Of a stretch of 64,000 nt of DNA, positions 24,569 to 35,200 are shown piece after piece. Each line of letters starts with the position of its first letter. Position 1 is the stretch's first letter. A program made the translations under genes and the position numbers. The stretch comes from Terebella lapidaria (Eukaryota > Annelida > Polychaeta > Terebellida > Terebellidae): NCBI GenBank assembly GCA_949152475.1, contig OX424560.1:23251106-23315105 (forward strand), read 5' to 3'. The notes below the pieces were generated by a model. The model ran no database searches, was not told the origin of the DNA, and was given only the letters and a program-made list of their open reading frames with translations.

Positions 24569-27500
24569 ATGGGCCATTGGCAGGTGTGTGCACGGCTTCA
24601 CAGGCGAGAAGCTCGACGAAGACGTGAAGAACACATTGCCAGGGGGGAATTTTTAGTTTCACAGATTTTTAATAGGTTTTTCCGGTGTGCATCCGAAGTA
24701 ACTGGATGGGCGCAGGAGGAGCTCGAGGATCGAATTCTCGACTATTTGGAGGGCAAGCCTGTCAACACAGACGGGAGTGCCAATGTACAGCAAACCGATG
24801 GAGCCGTGGAGCGTCTAATGCCCCGCGGAGACGTCAAGGAAATGCAGACCGATGGAGCCGTGGAGCGTCTGATGACCCACGGAGACATCAACGAGGTTTC
24901 TGCTAGCAGCAAGGAGAACCAACAGGTTACAACCTTGAGGCTGGAGGCTGCGAAACAGCAGGGACCCCCCTATGCAACTGAACCACAAGCGGCCGTGAAA
25001 GAGGAGACGGAGGGCCGGTGGAGCGGAATGACCAAGGGGCCAGCGCAGCAGCTATTGCTGGTGGATGACTCATTACTTATCCGGAGCGGCGGTTCCGAGG
25101 GGAGTGATTCCCTTAAGACTGACAGAGAGGACCAGGGTGGTGCATCACTGTGGGTGGACGACTCAGTACTTATCCAGGGCGGCGTCCCTGAGGAGAGTGG
25201 CAGCTCTCTTAAGATTGACAGAAATGGCCAGGTGGTGTCGCTGTCAGCCGGTGCCCGAGGCACATTGGCGTGGTATGCGGCGTGCCACGTTATGGGGAAG
25301 GCGACTCGTATGTTGGTGGACACGGGTGCCTCTTCCACCGTTCTGGACGAGTGTCTCTTCGACCAAATGGATGACGAACGTAGTGATGAGCTCGGGCCAC
25401 GAGGACGCCGTCTACACACTGGTGACGGAGGAGACGGTCGTCTTGCCACCCTTTTCAGAGATGATGGTGGACCTCAAGCTGACAGGAAGTGAGGGAGGAG
25501 TTCCGAAGGCCGGCCTCGTGCAGTCCGCAAGAGAGCCGTTGGAGGACGACCCCCTCGTAGTGGGACGAGCCCTGGTACGACCCCGAGGACGCCTGGTACC
25601 GGTGGTACTTCTGAACGCCGGCGCTGGAGCTTGCACTGTGCTGATGGGGACCATCCTAGCCGAGCTTCACGGAATAGAGGCCGTGATCGACCTGGGATTT
25701 CGTCCCGATGGAGGGAAAACAACCCAGAATGAACCTAAAAGGGAACAGTGGTACCGGGAGGAGAGCGGGAGGGAGCATGAGCCCCTTACACCAAACTCCA
25801 CCAAGTGGCGGAACCGGACGCCTGAGCAGCCCGAAACCAGAGTGCACGCCATGCACGCAGAATCGTCGACGAAGACACCAGAGTGCCCGGAGCATTTAGA
25901 ACCGCTCCTGGAGGGAATGCATCCGAACTTGACGGAAAAGGAGGTGGAGGTCGTCAGCGATCTCCTTCGACGCCACCAGCAGGTCTTTATGGGACCAGAT
26001 GGGAGGTTGGGCCGGACGTCCCTGGCGAAACACGTCATCGACACGGGAGATCACCCCCCGATCAAGCAGCCTCTGAGGAGAGCCCCGTACTACCAACAAG
26101 AGCTGATCGAGGACGAGGTCGACAAGATGTTGAAAGCTGACGTTGTGGAGCCAAGCGACAGTCCATGGTCGTCTCCCATCGTGCTAGTGAAAAAGAAGGA
26201 TGGTGCACTGAGATTTTGCGTCGACTACCGCCGTCTAAATGATGTCACCCGGAAGGATGCGTACCCCCTGCCTCGAGTCGACGAGAGTTTTGATACCTTG
26301 TCAGGAGGACGATATTTTTCGACGCTAGACTTGGCTAGTGGTTACTGGCAGGTCGAGATGGACGACAGGGACAAGGAGAAGACGGCGTTCACTACCCGTA
26401 GTGGACTCTATCAATTTAAAGTGATGCCGTTTGGATTGGCGACGGCCCCGGCTACTTTTGAACGTCTAATGGAGCTGGCACTGAGGGGACTCCAATGGAA
26501 GCGTTGTCTAATTTATTTGGACGATGTCGTCTGTCTTGGAAAGACTTTCCAAGAAGCCGTGGACAACCTCGAGGACGTGTTCCGGAGACTGCAGGCTGCC
26601 GGGCTGAAGCTGAAACCCGCCAAGTGTGAGCTGTTTCGACAACAGGTCAACTTCCTGGGCCATGTCGTGTCCGACCGAGGCATCCAGTGCGACCCTGCCA
26701 AGGTCGAAGCTGTAACAAAAATGGTTCCTCCGACCACCTTGACAGAACTAAGGAGCTTCCTTGGGTTCGTGGGGTACTACCGCAGATTCATCCCTGACTT
26801 TGCCACCCGAGCGGGACCCCTCAACCACCTGTTAAAGAAGGAAGTCAACTACCATTGGAGCGAGGCTCATCAGCAGGCGTTCGAGGCGCTGCGTCAACCC
26901 CTGACCGAGCACCCCCTGCTGGTGTACCCTGACATGGACCAAGAATTTATTTTAGATACTGATGCTAGCGGCTACGGAGTGGGAGGCGTCTTATCCCAAG
27001 TGCAGGACGGACGAGAGCAGGTGATCGCCTATGCTTCCAGAACCCTGAGGGACACCCAGCGGAATTACTGCACCACCAAGCGGGAGCTCCTGGCCGTCGT
27101 CAGTATGATACACCATTTCAGACATTTCTTGTGGGGGAGAGCGTTCTTACTACGAACCGACCACGCCTCTCTCAAGTGGCTACTGAACTTTCGGGATGCG
27201 GAAGGAATGATCGCTAGATGGGCAGCTCGCATCGCCAGCTACGCCTTCAGGTGTGAGGTCCGACCGGGAGTACGACACGGGAATGCAGACGGGATGTCCA
27301 GATGCCGACAGTGCCGGAGACCGGATTGTCCCGCCCCTCGCCACACCACAAGACCCGAAGGAGAAGAGGAGGCCTGTCCGACTCAGGAGGAGTGTCCCCT
27401 ACCCCTGGAGGACCTCTCTGACGAGGATCTGCTTCCACCGATCAGCGGAGAAGGATGGAGCCCCGGAGGACCTCAAGTTAACATCTTGCGGGAGGTCCCT

Positions 27501-29357
27501 GTGGAGCCCTGGACGGAGGACTACTATTGCGGAGATGGAGTCGGGATATTCCAGATCTGGGAGGTGCGCTGCCAGGAGGACCCGAGGACGACTACCCAGC
27601 CGACCGAGGAATGCCTGCCTGACCGGAGCCCCCCACAGACGGAGGAAGGAGCCAGGAGCGTCTGCAGAACCCTGCATCAGCTCCGCCCCTCTGCCTGGGT
27701 TTGGTTTCTCCTGATGATGCTCCTCGCACTGCATGGTTTGGGACCGGAGGTTGTGGCCGGAGCAGCGATCGGCGCGACGGCCGACGTGTGGATGCGCTGC
27801 CGAGAGGAGCCCTTCCTGGACCCATGCCCCAACCCTGTGATCCGAGATCCAGACAAACAAATGCTAGCTGTCACGCGGGCTATGGCTATGAGAGGACGCC
27901 GGAATCCGATGGAGGGAGCCCCGGAGGCCCAGGTCCTGAATGGTTATTCCCAGGAGGACCTAGTGACCCTTCAACGAGCCGACCCTGAAGTTGGAGGCAT
28001 CCTCGGGTGGAAGAATATTTTCACTGAGAGACCTGCATGGCCCGAAGTCAGAACAAAAAGTCAGCAAATGAAGACTCTGTGGCAACAGTGGGACCAGCTG
28101 GAGCTACGTGATGGGCTTCTGTACCGGCGGTACCAAGCGGCTTGCCAGAACGCACCAATCCATCAACTGGTCGTTCCACAGGTCCTGAGACGCGCCGTCA
28201 TGAAGGAGGTCCACACCGGCAAGCTGATGAGCCACCAGGGAGTCACCAAAACAGTCCACCGACTAAAAGCGAGAATGTACTGGCCGGGTATGACGAAGGA
28301 CGTGGAGCGTTGGTGCCGGGAGTGCCTGAAGTGTAGTGGGAGAAAGCCGCGACCGGGGCCCAAGTACCACCCCATGGGAAATCTACCGGTAGGCGATCGG
28401 CTAGAAAGGGTGGCCATGGACATTTTGGAGCCTGGAACGATCACCAATTCTGGGAACCGGTATATACTGGTCGTGGGTGATTATTTCACCAAGTGGACTG
28501 AGGCCTACGCTCTACCCAACCATGAGGCTCAGACGGTGGCGGACGTCTTTGTGACTGAGTTCGTGTGCCGCCTGGGAATGCCAGCCAAGATACACACCGA
28601 CCAGGGACGAGAGTTCGAGAGTAAGCTTTTCCTCGAGATGATCAAGATCCTAGGAGGGGAGAAGACTCGGACGACCCCTTATCACGCCAAATCAGACGGG
28701 ATGGTCGAGCGATTCAACCGGACCCTGCTGAACCTTCTGGCCGTGGTCGTGGACGAGAACCATGACGACTGGGACGACCATCTGCCCTACGTGATGGCGA
28801 CTTATAGAACATCAGTACACGAAAGCACCGGGTGTACACCATTTCGAATGATGATGGGACGGGAGGCAACCACCCCATTGGACCTGAGGTACCGGACGAA
28901 ACCGGACGATTTGGGAGGACCAGTCCCCGAGTGTGCGTCCGAATACGTCGAATGGGTGAAGGAAGCCACCATACAAGCTCACGAGACTGCCCGAGAGTGC
29001 CTGAAGACGGCTACGGTGCGACAAAAGCGCCATCATGACGTGAAATCAGCCGCTCGACATTTTCCGGTGGGCACCTGGGTGATGTATTGGTACCCTCCAA
29101 AGGCTAGACCAAAACTAGGACTAGGGTGGACGGGACCTTATCTCGTTGTGAAGTCTCATCTCGGATGGATGGTGTCCATACAAGATCGACCCGGTGGCAA
29201 GATTAAAGATGTCCACATTGACAATATAAAAAGGTGCTGGTTCACCCCTGAAACCGACGCCTGGATACCCAATCCGGACGATGTGACCCCAGTCCGGACC
29301 CCCAGTGATGACGAGGGACGAGTGGAAAACAGCGGGAATGCAGTCCAAACGATGTAA
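24569..29357 (+). pseudogene. pol region of retroelement 1 (about one break; RT to integrase look whole)
   Basis: Polyprotein with enzymes in Ty3/gypsy order. The protease has the DTGAS active site at about 25319. Reverse transcriptase spans roughly 26030-26770, with FCVDYRRLN and the catalytic YLDD at 26514-26525. RNase H lies at about 26940-27300, with DTDASGYGVGG and RTDHASLKWL. The integrase has a zinc-binding H..H..C..C module at about 28200-28340, a catalytic core with HTDQG near 28593 and VERFNR near 28702, and a GPY/F-like tail WTGPYLV at 29127-29147. A hydrophobic stretch lies between RNase H and integrase (27690-27740). The frame differs from gag, as in families that use frameshifting. 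About one break is present near the protease side. Confidence 0.93.
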
Positions 29358-29372
29358 ACGATGACGGGAGCG

Positions 29373-29486
29373 TTCGCGGAAGAACCGTTCGCGGAAGCAG
29401 CGTTCGCGGAAGCAGCGTTCGCGGAAGTACCGTTCGCGGAAGCACGTTCGCGGAAGCAGCGTTCGCGGAAGAACCGTTCGCGGAAG
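29373..29486 (+). promoter_or_regulatory. Internal TTCGCGGAAG array upstream of the extra ORF (element 1)
   Basis: Eight exact TTCGCGGAAG words at mostly 15-bp spacing begin just after the pol stop. They are followed by a TATA box and the ATG of the extra ORF. The same word fills the LTR U3. Position, spacing and TATA box support an internal promoter/enhancer; binding is inferred. Confidence 0.8.
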
Positions 29487-29554
29487 CAAGCGAAAAACGT
29501 TATTTCGTTCCACGACAATGCTTTTTCCCCCAGATCCCTGGTCCGCGCCTTTTC

Positions 29555-29562
29555 TATATAAG
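29555..29562 (+). promoter_or_regulatory. Internal TATA box for the extra ORF (element 1)
   Basis: TATATAAG, 42 bases from its first base to the ATG at 29597. A start site 25-30 bases downstream would leave a 5' leader of only about ten bases. The box and its surroundings are kept in element 2 (59200-59207). Confidence 0.75.
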
Positions 29563-29596
29563 CAGGCCGGCCTACGATTCCGTCATCACTTCAACC

Positions 29597-30694
29597 ATGA
29601 ACACACCAACTCTGCAGATCATTGAGCTACCCGCATTTGCAGACGAAGATTTCGGGGACGTTCCAGATTTCGACTTGGCTGACTTTCTGCCCCTTGAAGT
29701 CGACAAGATGAGCGACCCACCTACCAAGATAGACAAGCCGGACCGGAAGCGGGAGCGCTCGAGGAGCCGGGAGCGTCGTAAGGAGCCCCGAGGAGGTCGA
29801 CGGTCCCCTGCCCGGAAGTTGTCCACCGAGAGAGGGCGACGCTGGTGCAGTCCCTGCCGGATCCACGTGACGGCATCCAACTTTAGCCGACACGTGGCGA
29901 CCAAACACACGCAGAAGGAGGGGCGGCACCTCTGCAAGATGTGCAGCCAGCGATTCGCCCGCCGAGCCGACAGAGACCGGCATGAGACGTCGCATGTCAG
30001 CGGCAACACCCTCAAGCCAGGACGGAGGAGGACGACGACCGACACGCCCGTGTCCGACCCCCGAGATGGTCCGACTACTGTGTCTGCCCCTGAGCTGAAG
30101 ACTGTCAGCTTTGCGGCCAGCGGGACGACCAGCTCCACGCCGTCAAGCCCCCGGGAGGACGCCCCCAGGTCAGAGGACGCCCCAGACCCCGAGGACGACC
30201 CCCCGAATAGCGAAGAGGAACCGGAGTCTCAGCAGGAGCGGAGAGAGGCGGAATCCCCGGAGGCCCCCACCCCCGAGGACGACGGACCCCCCGTTCCCAG
30301 AGACTCGGCCCCTACCTACAAGCCCCTAGACCTGAGTTGGTACCTCAAGCCCGTTCCGGAGGAGGAGGACCAACTGCGACCGTATGTGGAGGGCCTGGGC
30401 AGAGCGGTCACTGCCGGAGAGAAGGCCCTGGAGGACCTGGCATCCACGATAGCCATGGGACGACGCCACCTCACCCAAGCGGAGGCTCGGCTCCAAGCCA
30501 AGGAGGAGCAGAGACAGCTCGAGGCCGAGGTGCTGCAGCTGCGAGGGGAGGCCTCTCAACGAGAGAAGAGCCACCGGAAAGAGCTGCGAGCCCACGTCCG
30601 AGAGACCAAGCTGCTCCGGGAACAGCTCCGAGCATATACAGACACTCGGGACAGGCTGGCGGAGACGTCCGAAAGCGAGGTGGATCGCCAGTGA
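29597..30694 (+). CDS. Extra ORF: zinc-finger, coiled-coil transactivator-like protein (element 1)
   Basis: 365 residues, not a known retrotransposon core protein. Residues 11-36 are acidic and hydrophobic (DFDLADFLPLE), like a transactivation segment. Residues 47-74 are Arg/Lys/Ser-rich, a likely nuclear localisation signal. Two C2H2 zinc fingers follow: C84-x2-C87-x11-H99-x4-H104 and C113-x2-C116-x12-H129-x3-H133. Residues about 150-245 are Pro/Glu/Asp-rich and disordered-looking. From about 255 to the end runs a charged heptad-like coiled coil, which suggests dimerisation. No signal peptide or membrane segment is seen, which argues against env. The ATG is chosen because it follows the internal TATA box closely. 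The frame looks whole here. The role as an activator of the LTR and of its own promoter is inference from architecture and from the shared DNA word. Confidence 0.8.
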   Translation: MNTPTLQIIELPAFADEDFGDVPDFDLADFLPLEVDKMSDPPTKIDKPDRKRERSRSRERRKEPRGGRRSPARKLSTERGRRWCSPCRIHVTASNFSRHVATKHTQKEGRHLCKMCSQRFARRADRDRHETSHVSGNTLKPGRRRTTTDTPVSDPRDGPTTVSAPELKTVSFAASGTTSSTPSSPREDAPRSEDAPDPEDDPPNSEEEPESQQERREAESPEAPTPEDDGPPVPRDSAPTYKPLDLSWYLKPVPEEEDQLRPYVEGLGRAVTAGEKALEDLASTIAMGRRHLTQAEARLQAKEEQRQLEAEVLQLRGEASQREKSHRKELRAHVRETKLLREQLRAYTDTRDRLAETSESEVDRQ

Positions 30695-30814
30695 AGTGGA
30701 GGGAGAGAGCCCTGTAAACAACAGACAGGCAGGAAAAGACGAAGAAGGAGGAAGAAGAGAAAAGAAGAGAGAGAAAGGATCAACGGGGACGTTGATCTCC
30801 AGAAAGGGTGGAGT
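30695..30814 (+). other. 3' untranslated segment with hairpin and purine-rich tracts (element 1)
   Basis: Holds a long purine-rich run (about 30732-30779). It also holds a perfect 8-bp stem GATCAACG with a GGGA loop (30778-30797). The short purine-rich stretch AGAAAGGGTGGAG directly before the 3' LTR is the best candidate for the plus-strand primer. The arrangement is the same in element 2 (60340-60459). Confidence 0.7.
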
Positions 30815-31709
30815 TGTAACAAAACCATGCAACTGCCGCGCTGAAACGTTCGTTAGGAACGGTCACGTGATCTACAAAGTCCACTTGCGAAGACACCGTT
30901 CGCGGAAGAACCGTTCGCGGAAGCACGATTGCGGAAGCATCATTAGCGGAAGCATCGTTCGCGGAAGAACCGTTCGCGGAAGCACGATTGCGGAAGCATC
31001 GTCAGCGGAAGCATCAGTCGCGGAAGCACCGTTCGCGGAAGAGGAGCCTTCGCGGAAGAACCGTTCGCGGACGCAGTCTTCACCACGTGGAGAAGAGTGC
31101 GGAAGATACGTTCGCGGACGAAGATGCGCGCGCAGCCACCCTGGCTATATAAGGGAGAGCGGACGGCCGCTCTGAGAGCACTGCAACAGCGACATCGACC
31201 GTGGGGAGATCGTCACCGCCACAGCCAAGGGACTCGACGAACTCCGTGCGGGCGACTCCTTCTTCAGGGCCTTAGAGTCAACCGGGATTAGACCGACTAC
31301 CTGGAGAAACCATTCGACTAAACGGGACGGGAAACTTCAACGGGAAGGGACAGAGAGACGCCGCCGGCTAAGAACTCTTTTTAGTTGTGCCCTCGTGCAC
31401 TATTTATTTTTGAAATGTGATCATACAGTGCTCCATGTCTGAACTTCATATTTGTACGTCACGTGGGTGACCAGCCATACAATTGTAAGTTGATTTGATG
31501 TATATAAATCTTCAATTTATTTACATCTGAGTTGCTTCTTGCCTAAGTGAAGCCGGTGAGCTACGGAGTGATGATACACCAGCGTTGGGGGACACCAATT
31601 TAGTGACGGCTCTCGAATCACAACGAGCGGGAGTTACATAAAGTCTATACGATCAGAGAAACCAGGTTTTTTGGGCCACACCGAAAACAAGTCATTACCA
31701 AACGTCACA
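30815..31709 (+). repeat. 3' LTR of retroelement 1
   Basis: 895 bp, identical to the 5' LTR except for one base that I can see. It carries the TTCGCGGAAG array at 30899-31120 and a TATA box at 31146-31153. It is followed by the CACA target-site duplication at 31710-31713. Confidence 0.95.
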
Positions 31710-32240
31710 CACATATAGATAAATACAATAGCGCGACACCGTGTTATCAGTCTATTGTTGGCATGGCGATGTTTTGTCATTCTTTGTACGTGCTTTGGAT
31801 TTATGAATATACTATAGGATATATGACATTCCCTTCTTGTATTCACATCCAGATAGATGGACGGTGGAGTCATGTCTTTCAGTTCAACAAACAGTCATTT
31901 TAGCGCGGCTGTTTTCAGCGCTGTCCAAACCCAACTCGACACATATGGACGCTGGCATATAATGAATCGTACATCCTCGACGACATACATGCCACAATTC
32001 TTAGATGTGTTAAGGTGTTTATCCATCTAAATGTATGCTGATATCCAAATCTGCAGAAATTTCAACACCTTTTTACTTCTGGGCTTTGCTGTATTGCTTC
32101 AAAATTGGAATTCAAATTCGTGAATTTAGATAAAGAAACGAACATATTGCTATCAATTTAGTCCCACATCTAGACAGTGTTGCGGCTGCGGAATTATCTA
32201 TCATCGCTGAGGTTGACCATTTAGCATGAAAACAGTTTGA
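31710..32240. other. Spacer after retroelement 1, no gene seen
   Basis: Begins with the right-hand CACA duplication and continues the host sequence seen uninterrupted in copy B from about 44464. No feature is supported. The word TTCACGAATTTG-like in reverse recurs in copy B at high identity. Confidence 0.5.
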
Positions 32241-35200
32241 AACACGACGTGATCAGCCGTGTCCAATCGGAATTTTCAGGGAAGTTTTGTAACCTATTGG
32301 CGTCTGCAGTGCTAAATAACGGTTTGGGTGCCCTGCAAGAATGTAACTTTGGACGTGATTATTGGTCTTCCCTCGAGGAAGTTTACACATGTAAACATTG
32401 ACCATGCCACTTTCTCCAAAGCTTAGGTAGTGTTTTGACCCCACAGTCATGACCAGTATATAGGTGCATATTGTATTTTTTCTACCACGGGGTATTAGTG
32501 ATTTGGTTCCCTCGCTTTGCATTAAAACTATATCACCAGCCGATAGCGACCAGTGGGCTGACCTATTTATTGTGGTATCCCACATATATAGCCGTCAAGT
32601 TGGATATCCCAATAAACGGAAACGTTTCTAAATACACAGTGAAGTCAGATATCTGATCCGATAAAGTTGCATTTTACAGTTGCAATGTCCCAAGGATATG
32701 CTCAAATGTTCCATTAAATTCTGTTTTTGATGGTTGTCAATTTTACTCGACTATTTTTAATTACAACATCGACATATCTAAATAACATGTAAATTGAATA
32801 TGCCAAAGACAAGTAATACTATTTGGGTTTTTTTCTCATTTTATCATCATTTCATCATACACTTTTCAGTTGGCATATTTCAATTTAACTTGAATCCTCT
32901 ATACTTCAACCCCCTCAACATTTTTTATATTACCAAAAGTTATGTTGGCACATAATGTGTAATGTCTTATTCTTGTCTATGGTGTCAGATATTTCAGTAC
33001 TTTCACTTTACCACCATGTGTATTTAATTAGACGATTAAAGAGTGTGTGTTTGTTTTGTGTGTTTGTGTTTGTTTGTTTCCATAGAAAAAGGTGTGGAAA
33101 CGATATTGCATCCAAACAATAAAGAGTTCCTAAGAACAATTGTTGTTGTTTTTTGCAATCTACTCGAAATCGTTTAACGTATCAGAACTGTCGGCCAATG
33201 CAATCAATAAGTATGCTTTCATTTTACGATACGTATTGGTTCCTCATGCGTCGATATGCAAAAAAAACAAGATAAAAATCACGATTATATGCAAACTAAA
33301 TACATTTTTTTTTGCAAATGAAATGTCATTGTGTAGAAATGGCGTTTCTAAATTTTGTTCTGCTGCTCGTTCGAGGCTCATATTTGGTTGAAATGCATGT
33401 CTATACCAGATGTCAGAATAACCAGGTGTTTCAATCAGCTGCTTCAAACATTAGACCAGTCTCATTTATATTTTATCAGATGTTTTATCGGTTTCTTCTG
33501 TCCAGTAAAGGTTAAAAGGATAGTGCTTAATTTGCAACAGACACATGAAAACACGTGAACATGGGTCGAGCAAGGATACGGTTCAACTATTCACAAAAAA
33601 TGCAATATCTGGTAATATTAATTTTGATATATCAATTTCATCCAGACGATTGATTGATGCTAGCCAACTCTGGTGAAGCTTTAATATTATTGCCTTATTG
33701 CTGTGGAGATTGTTGTTTCTTCCGTACACGAATTGTTCAATCCAAAGACCTATTACTTTCCGACTATGTTACACAACTAAAACTGACTGGATAAATCTGT
33801 GAGGCATGGTTGTGAGACTATTGTACATTCCACCAATGGCTGTTCAGTGCCTTCCCATCTTATTGATATGGTACATATTTACGTAACTATATCCACGCCA
33901 TTCCTTAGCAAACAAAGAAGACCACAAGCACGTATTACTGGAGAAAACAGCAGGACCATGTTTGCTCAGACACAAGTTCATACAGCTGGTCAGTTAAAAA
34001 AGGCAAAACGTGTTCGCGGAAAAAATGAACAAGCCATCGCAACGATATTGGCTACTACCGACCCAGATCAATTGCAAGATGCGATGTGTCAGTAGCATGC
34101 TGCACGGAAAGTTGGAGCACGTACTGTGTTGAATAACAATATAGGAAAGAGGGCTAGACATTTCCTGGTGGTCAGAAAATTTCCGTGATTCAGGCTTTGT
34201 GAATTAAGCACATCATTGTATTCTTTTGTCAGTCTGGACCACACGAAACCTTTGAAATTTCTCAATCAGCGCCTAAATTTTTACTTCAGCGTGGTGTACC
34301 AATACAAAGTGAGGAATAGCTCCTCCCATTCCTATGCCCTTCCCCACGTAGGTCATCATTCTGATCGTCCCCTGGCGTGTGACAGGTTGGGGATACACTG
34401 CCCCCTATTAGTAAATATTTACCTACTCTGATAATACCCAAATTTTGGAGCCACCTGTGCACAGCAAAAGTGCTCCACTTCCGGGAAACAAAGCCAAGTG
34501 CTCCACTTCCTGGAAACAAAGCCACAGAGATATGCCTGTGTCACACTCCACTGGATGGGGAGAAAGAAAGGTGTCCCGGGTGATATAGCAGCATCCGAGA
34601 ACTTGCCTCTATCAAAGAGCATTGTCTACTGTGTATGCATGACATTTCCCTGTTATTGCGTAGGGAATGGTCTCAAGTGTTAATGGAGTGATTCTTTGTT
34701 CAGTAGTGACCTCTGCGTGTACAGCTAGGCCTAGCCAAAGAAAAGAACATTTCATCCCCTACCCTCGAATCATGAACTTATAAATACACCTCGAGAATGG
34801 GAAGGTATGTTAACTTCACCAACATCATACATCTCGAAGCGATTGCTATACATATAAAGTTATCTAACAACAAACTGAATACCTCCAGTTTATTCACCTT
34901 CTTCCACAACAAGAAGACTTCAACAATGCAAGGGATACATGATAAATCTACTGATTTCTGTATGTGTACCACCAAGAACCACTCAATTCAATGACATGGG
35001 AAAAGGAACCCCTCATCGGCTCCTTCTTTTGTTGACATCCCCAGTACATTCCGACGATTGCTGCCGAATATCTTGCTAAGATGGTCTTAGACGGCTACTC
35101 ATCACGAATTAAATTGATTGGTCAGAATCTGGAACTCTTTTTCAAGTAGAATCACCATACACTTGTTACCAGCAGTACTGACGGTCAATTCTGGTTGGGA

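Larger units (their letters stand above)
21317..31709 (+). mobile_element. Retroelement 1: Ty3/gypsy LTR retrotransposon with an extra zinc-finger ORF
   Basis: This is a 10.4-kb element: 5' LTR, tRNA-His-type primer-binding site, gag, pol in protease-RT-RNase H-integrase order, a separate downstream ORF, purine-rich tract, 3' LTR. The pol order and GPY/F-like integrase tail place it in Ty3/gypsy (Metaviridae). The LTRs differ at a single base in 895 that I can find, so it is very young. It is far richer in GC than its surroundings. It is broken, with about three breaks in the gag-pol part, while the extra ORF looks whole. No env-like ORF is present. Confidence 0.95.

Noticed and set aside
29572-30138. 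188-codon antisense frame opposite the extra ORF
   Set aside because: It overlaps the zinc-finger ORF completely and has no domain. It is conserved between elements only because the DNA is.
29597-30694. Extra ORF as an env gene
   Set aside because: There is no signal peptide, transmembrane helix, furin-like site or cysteine pattern of an envelope. Zinc fingers and a coiled coil indicate a nuclear protein.
34008-34030. TTCGCGGAA word in the host repeat unit (also complement near 4937)
   Set aside because: It is a single occurrence per unit, without array, TATA box or retroelement sequence. Probably coincidence, although it could be an ancestral source of the word.
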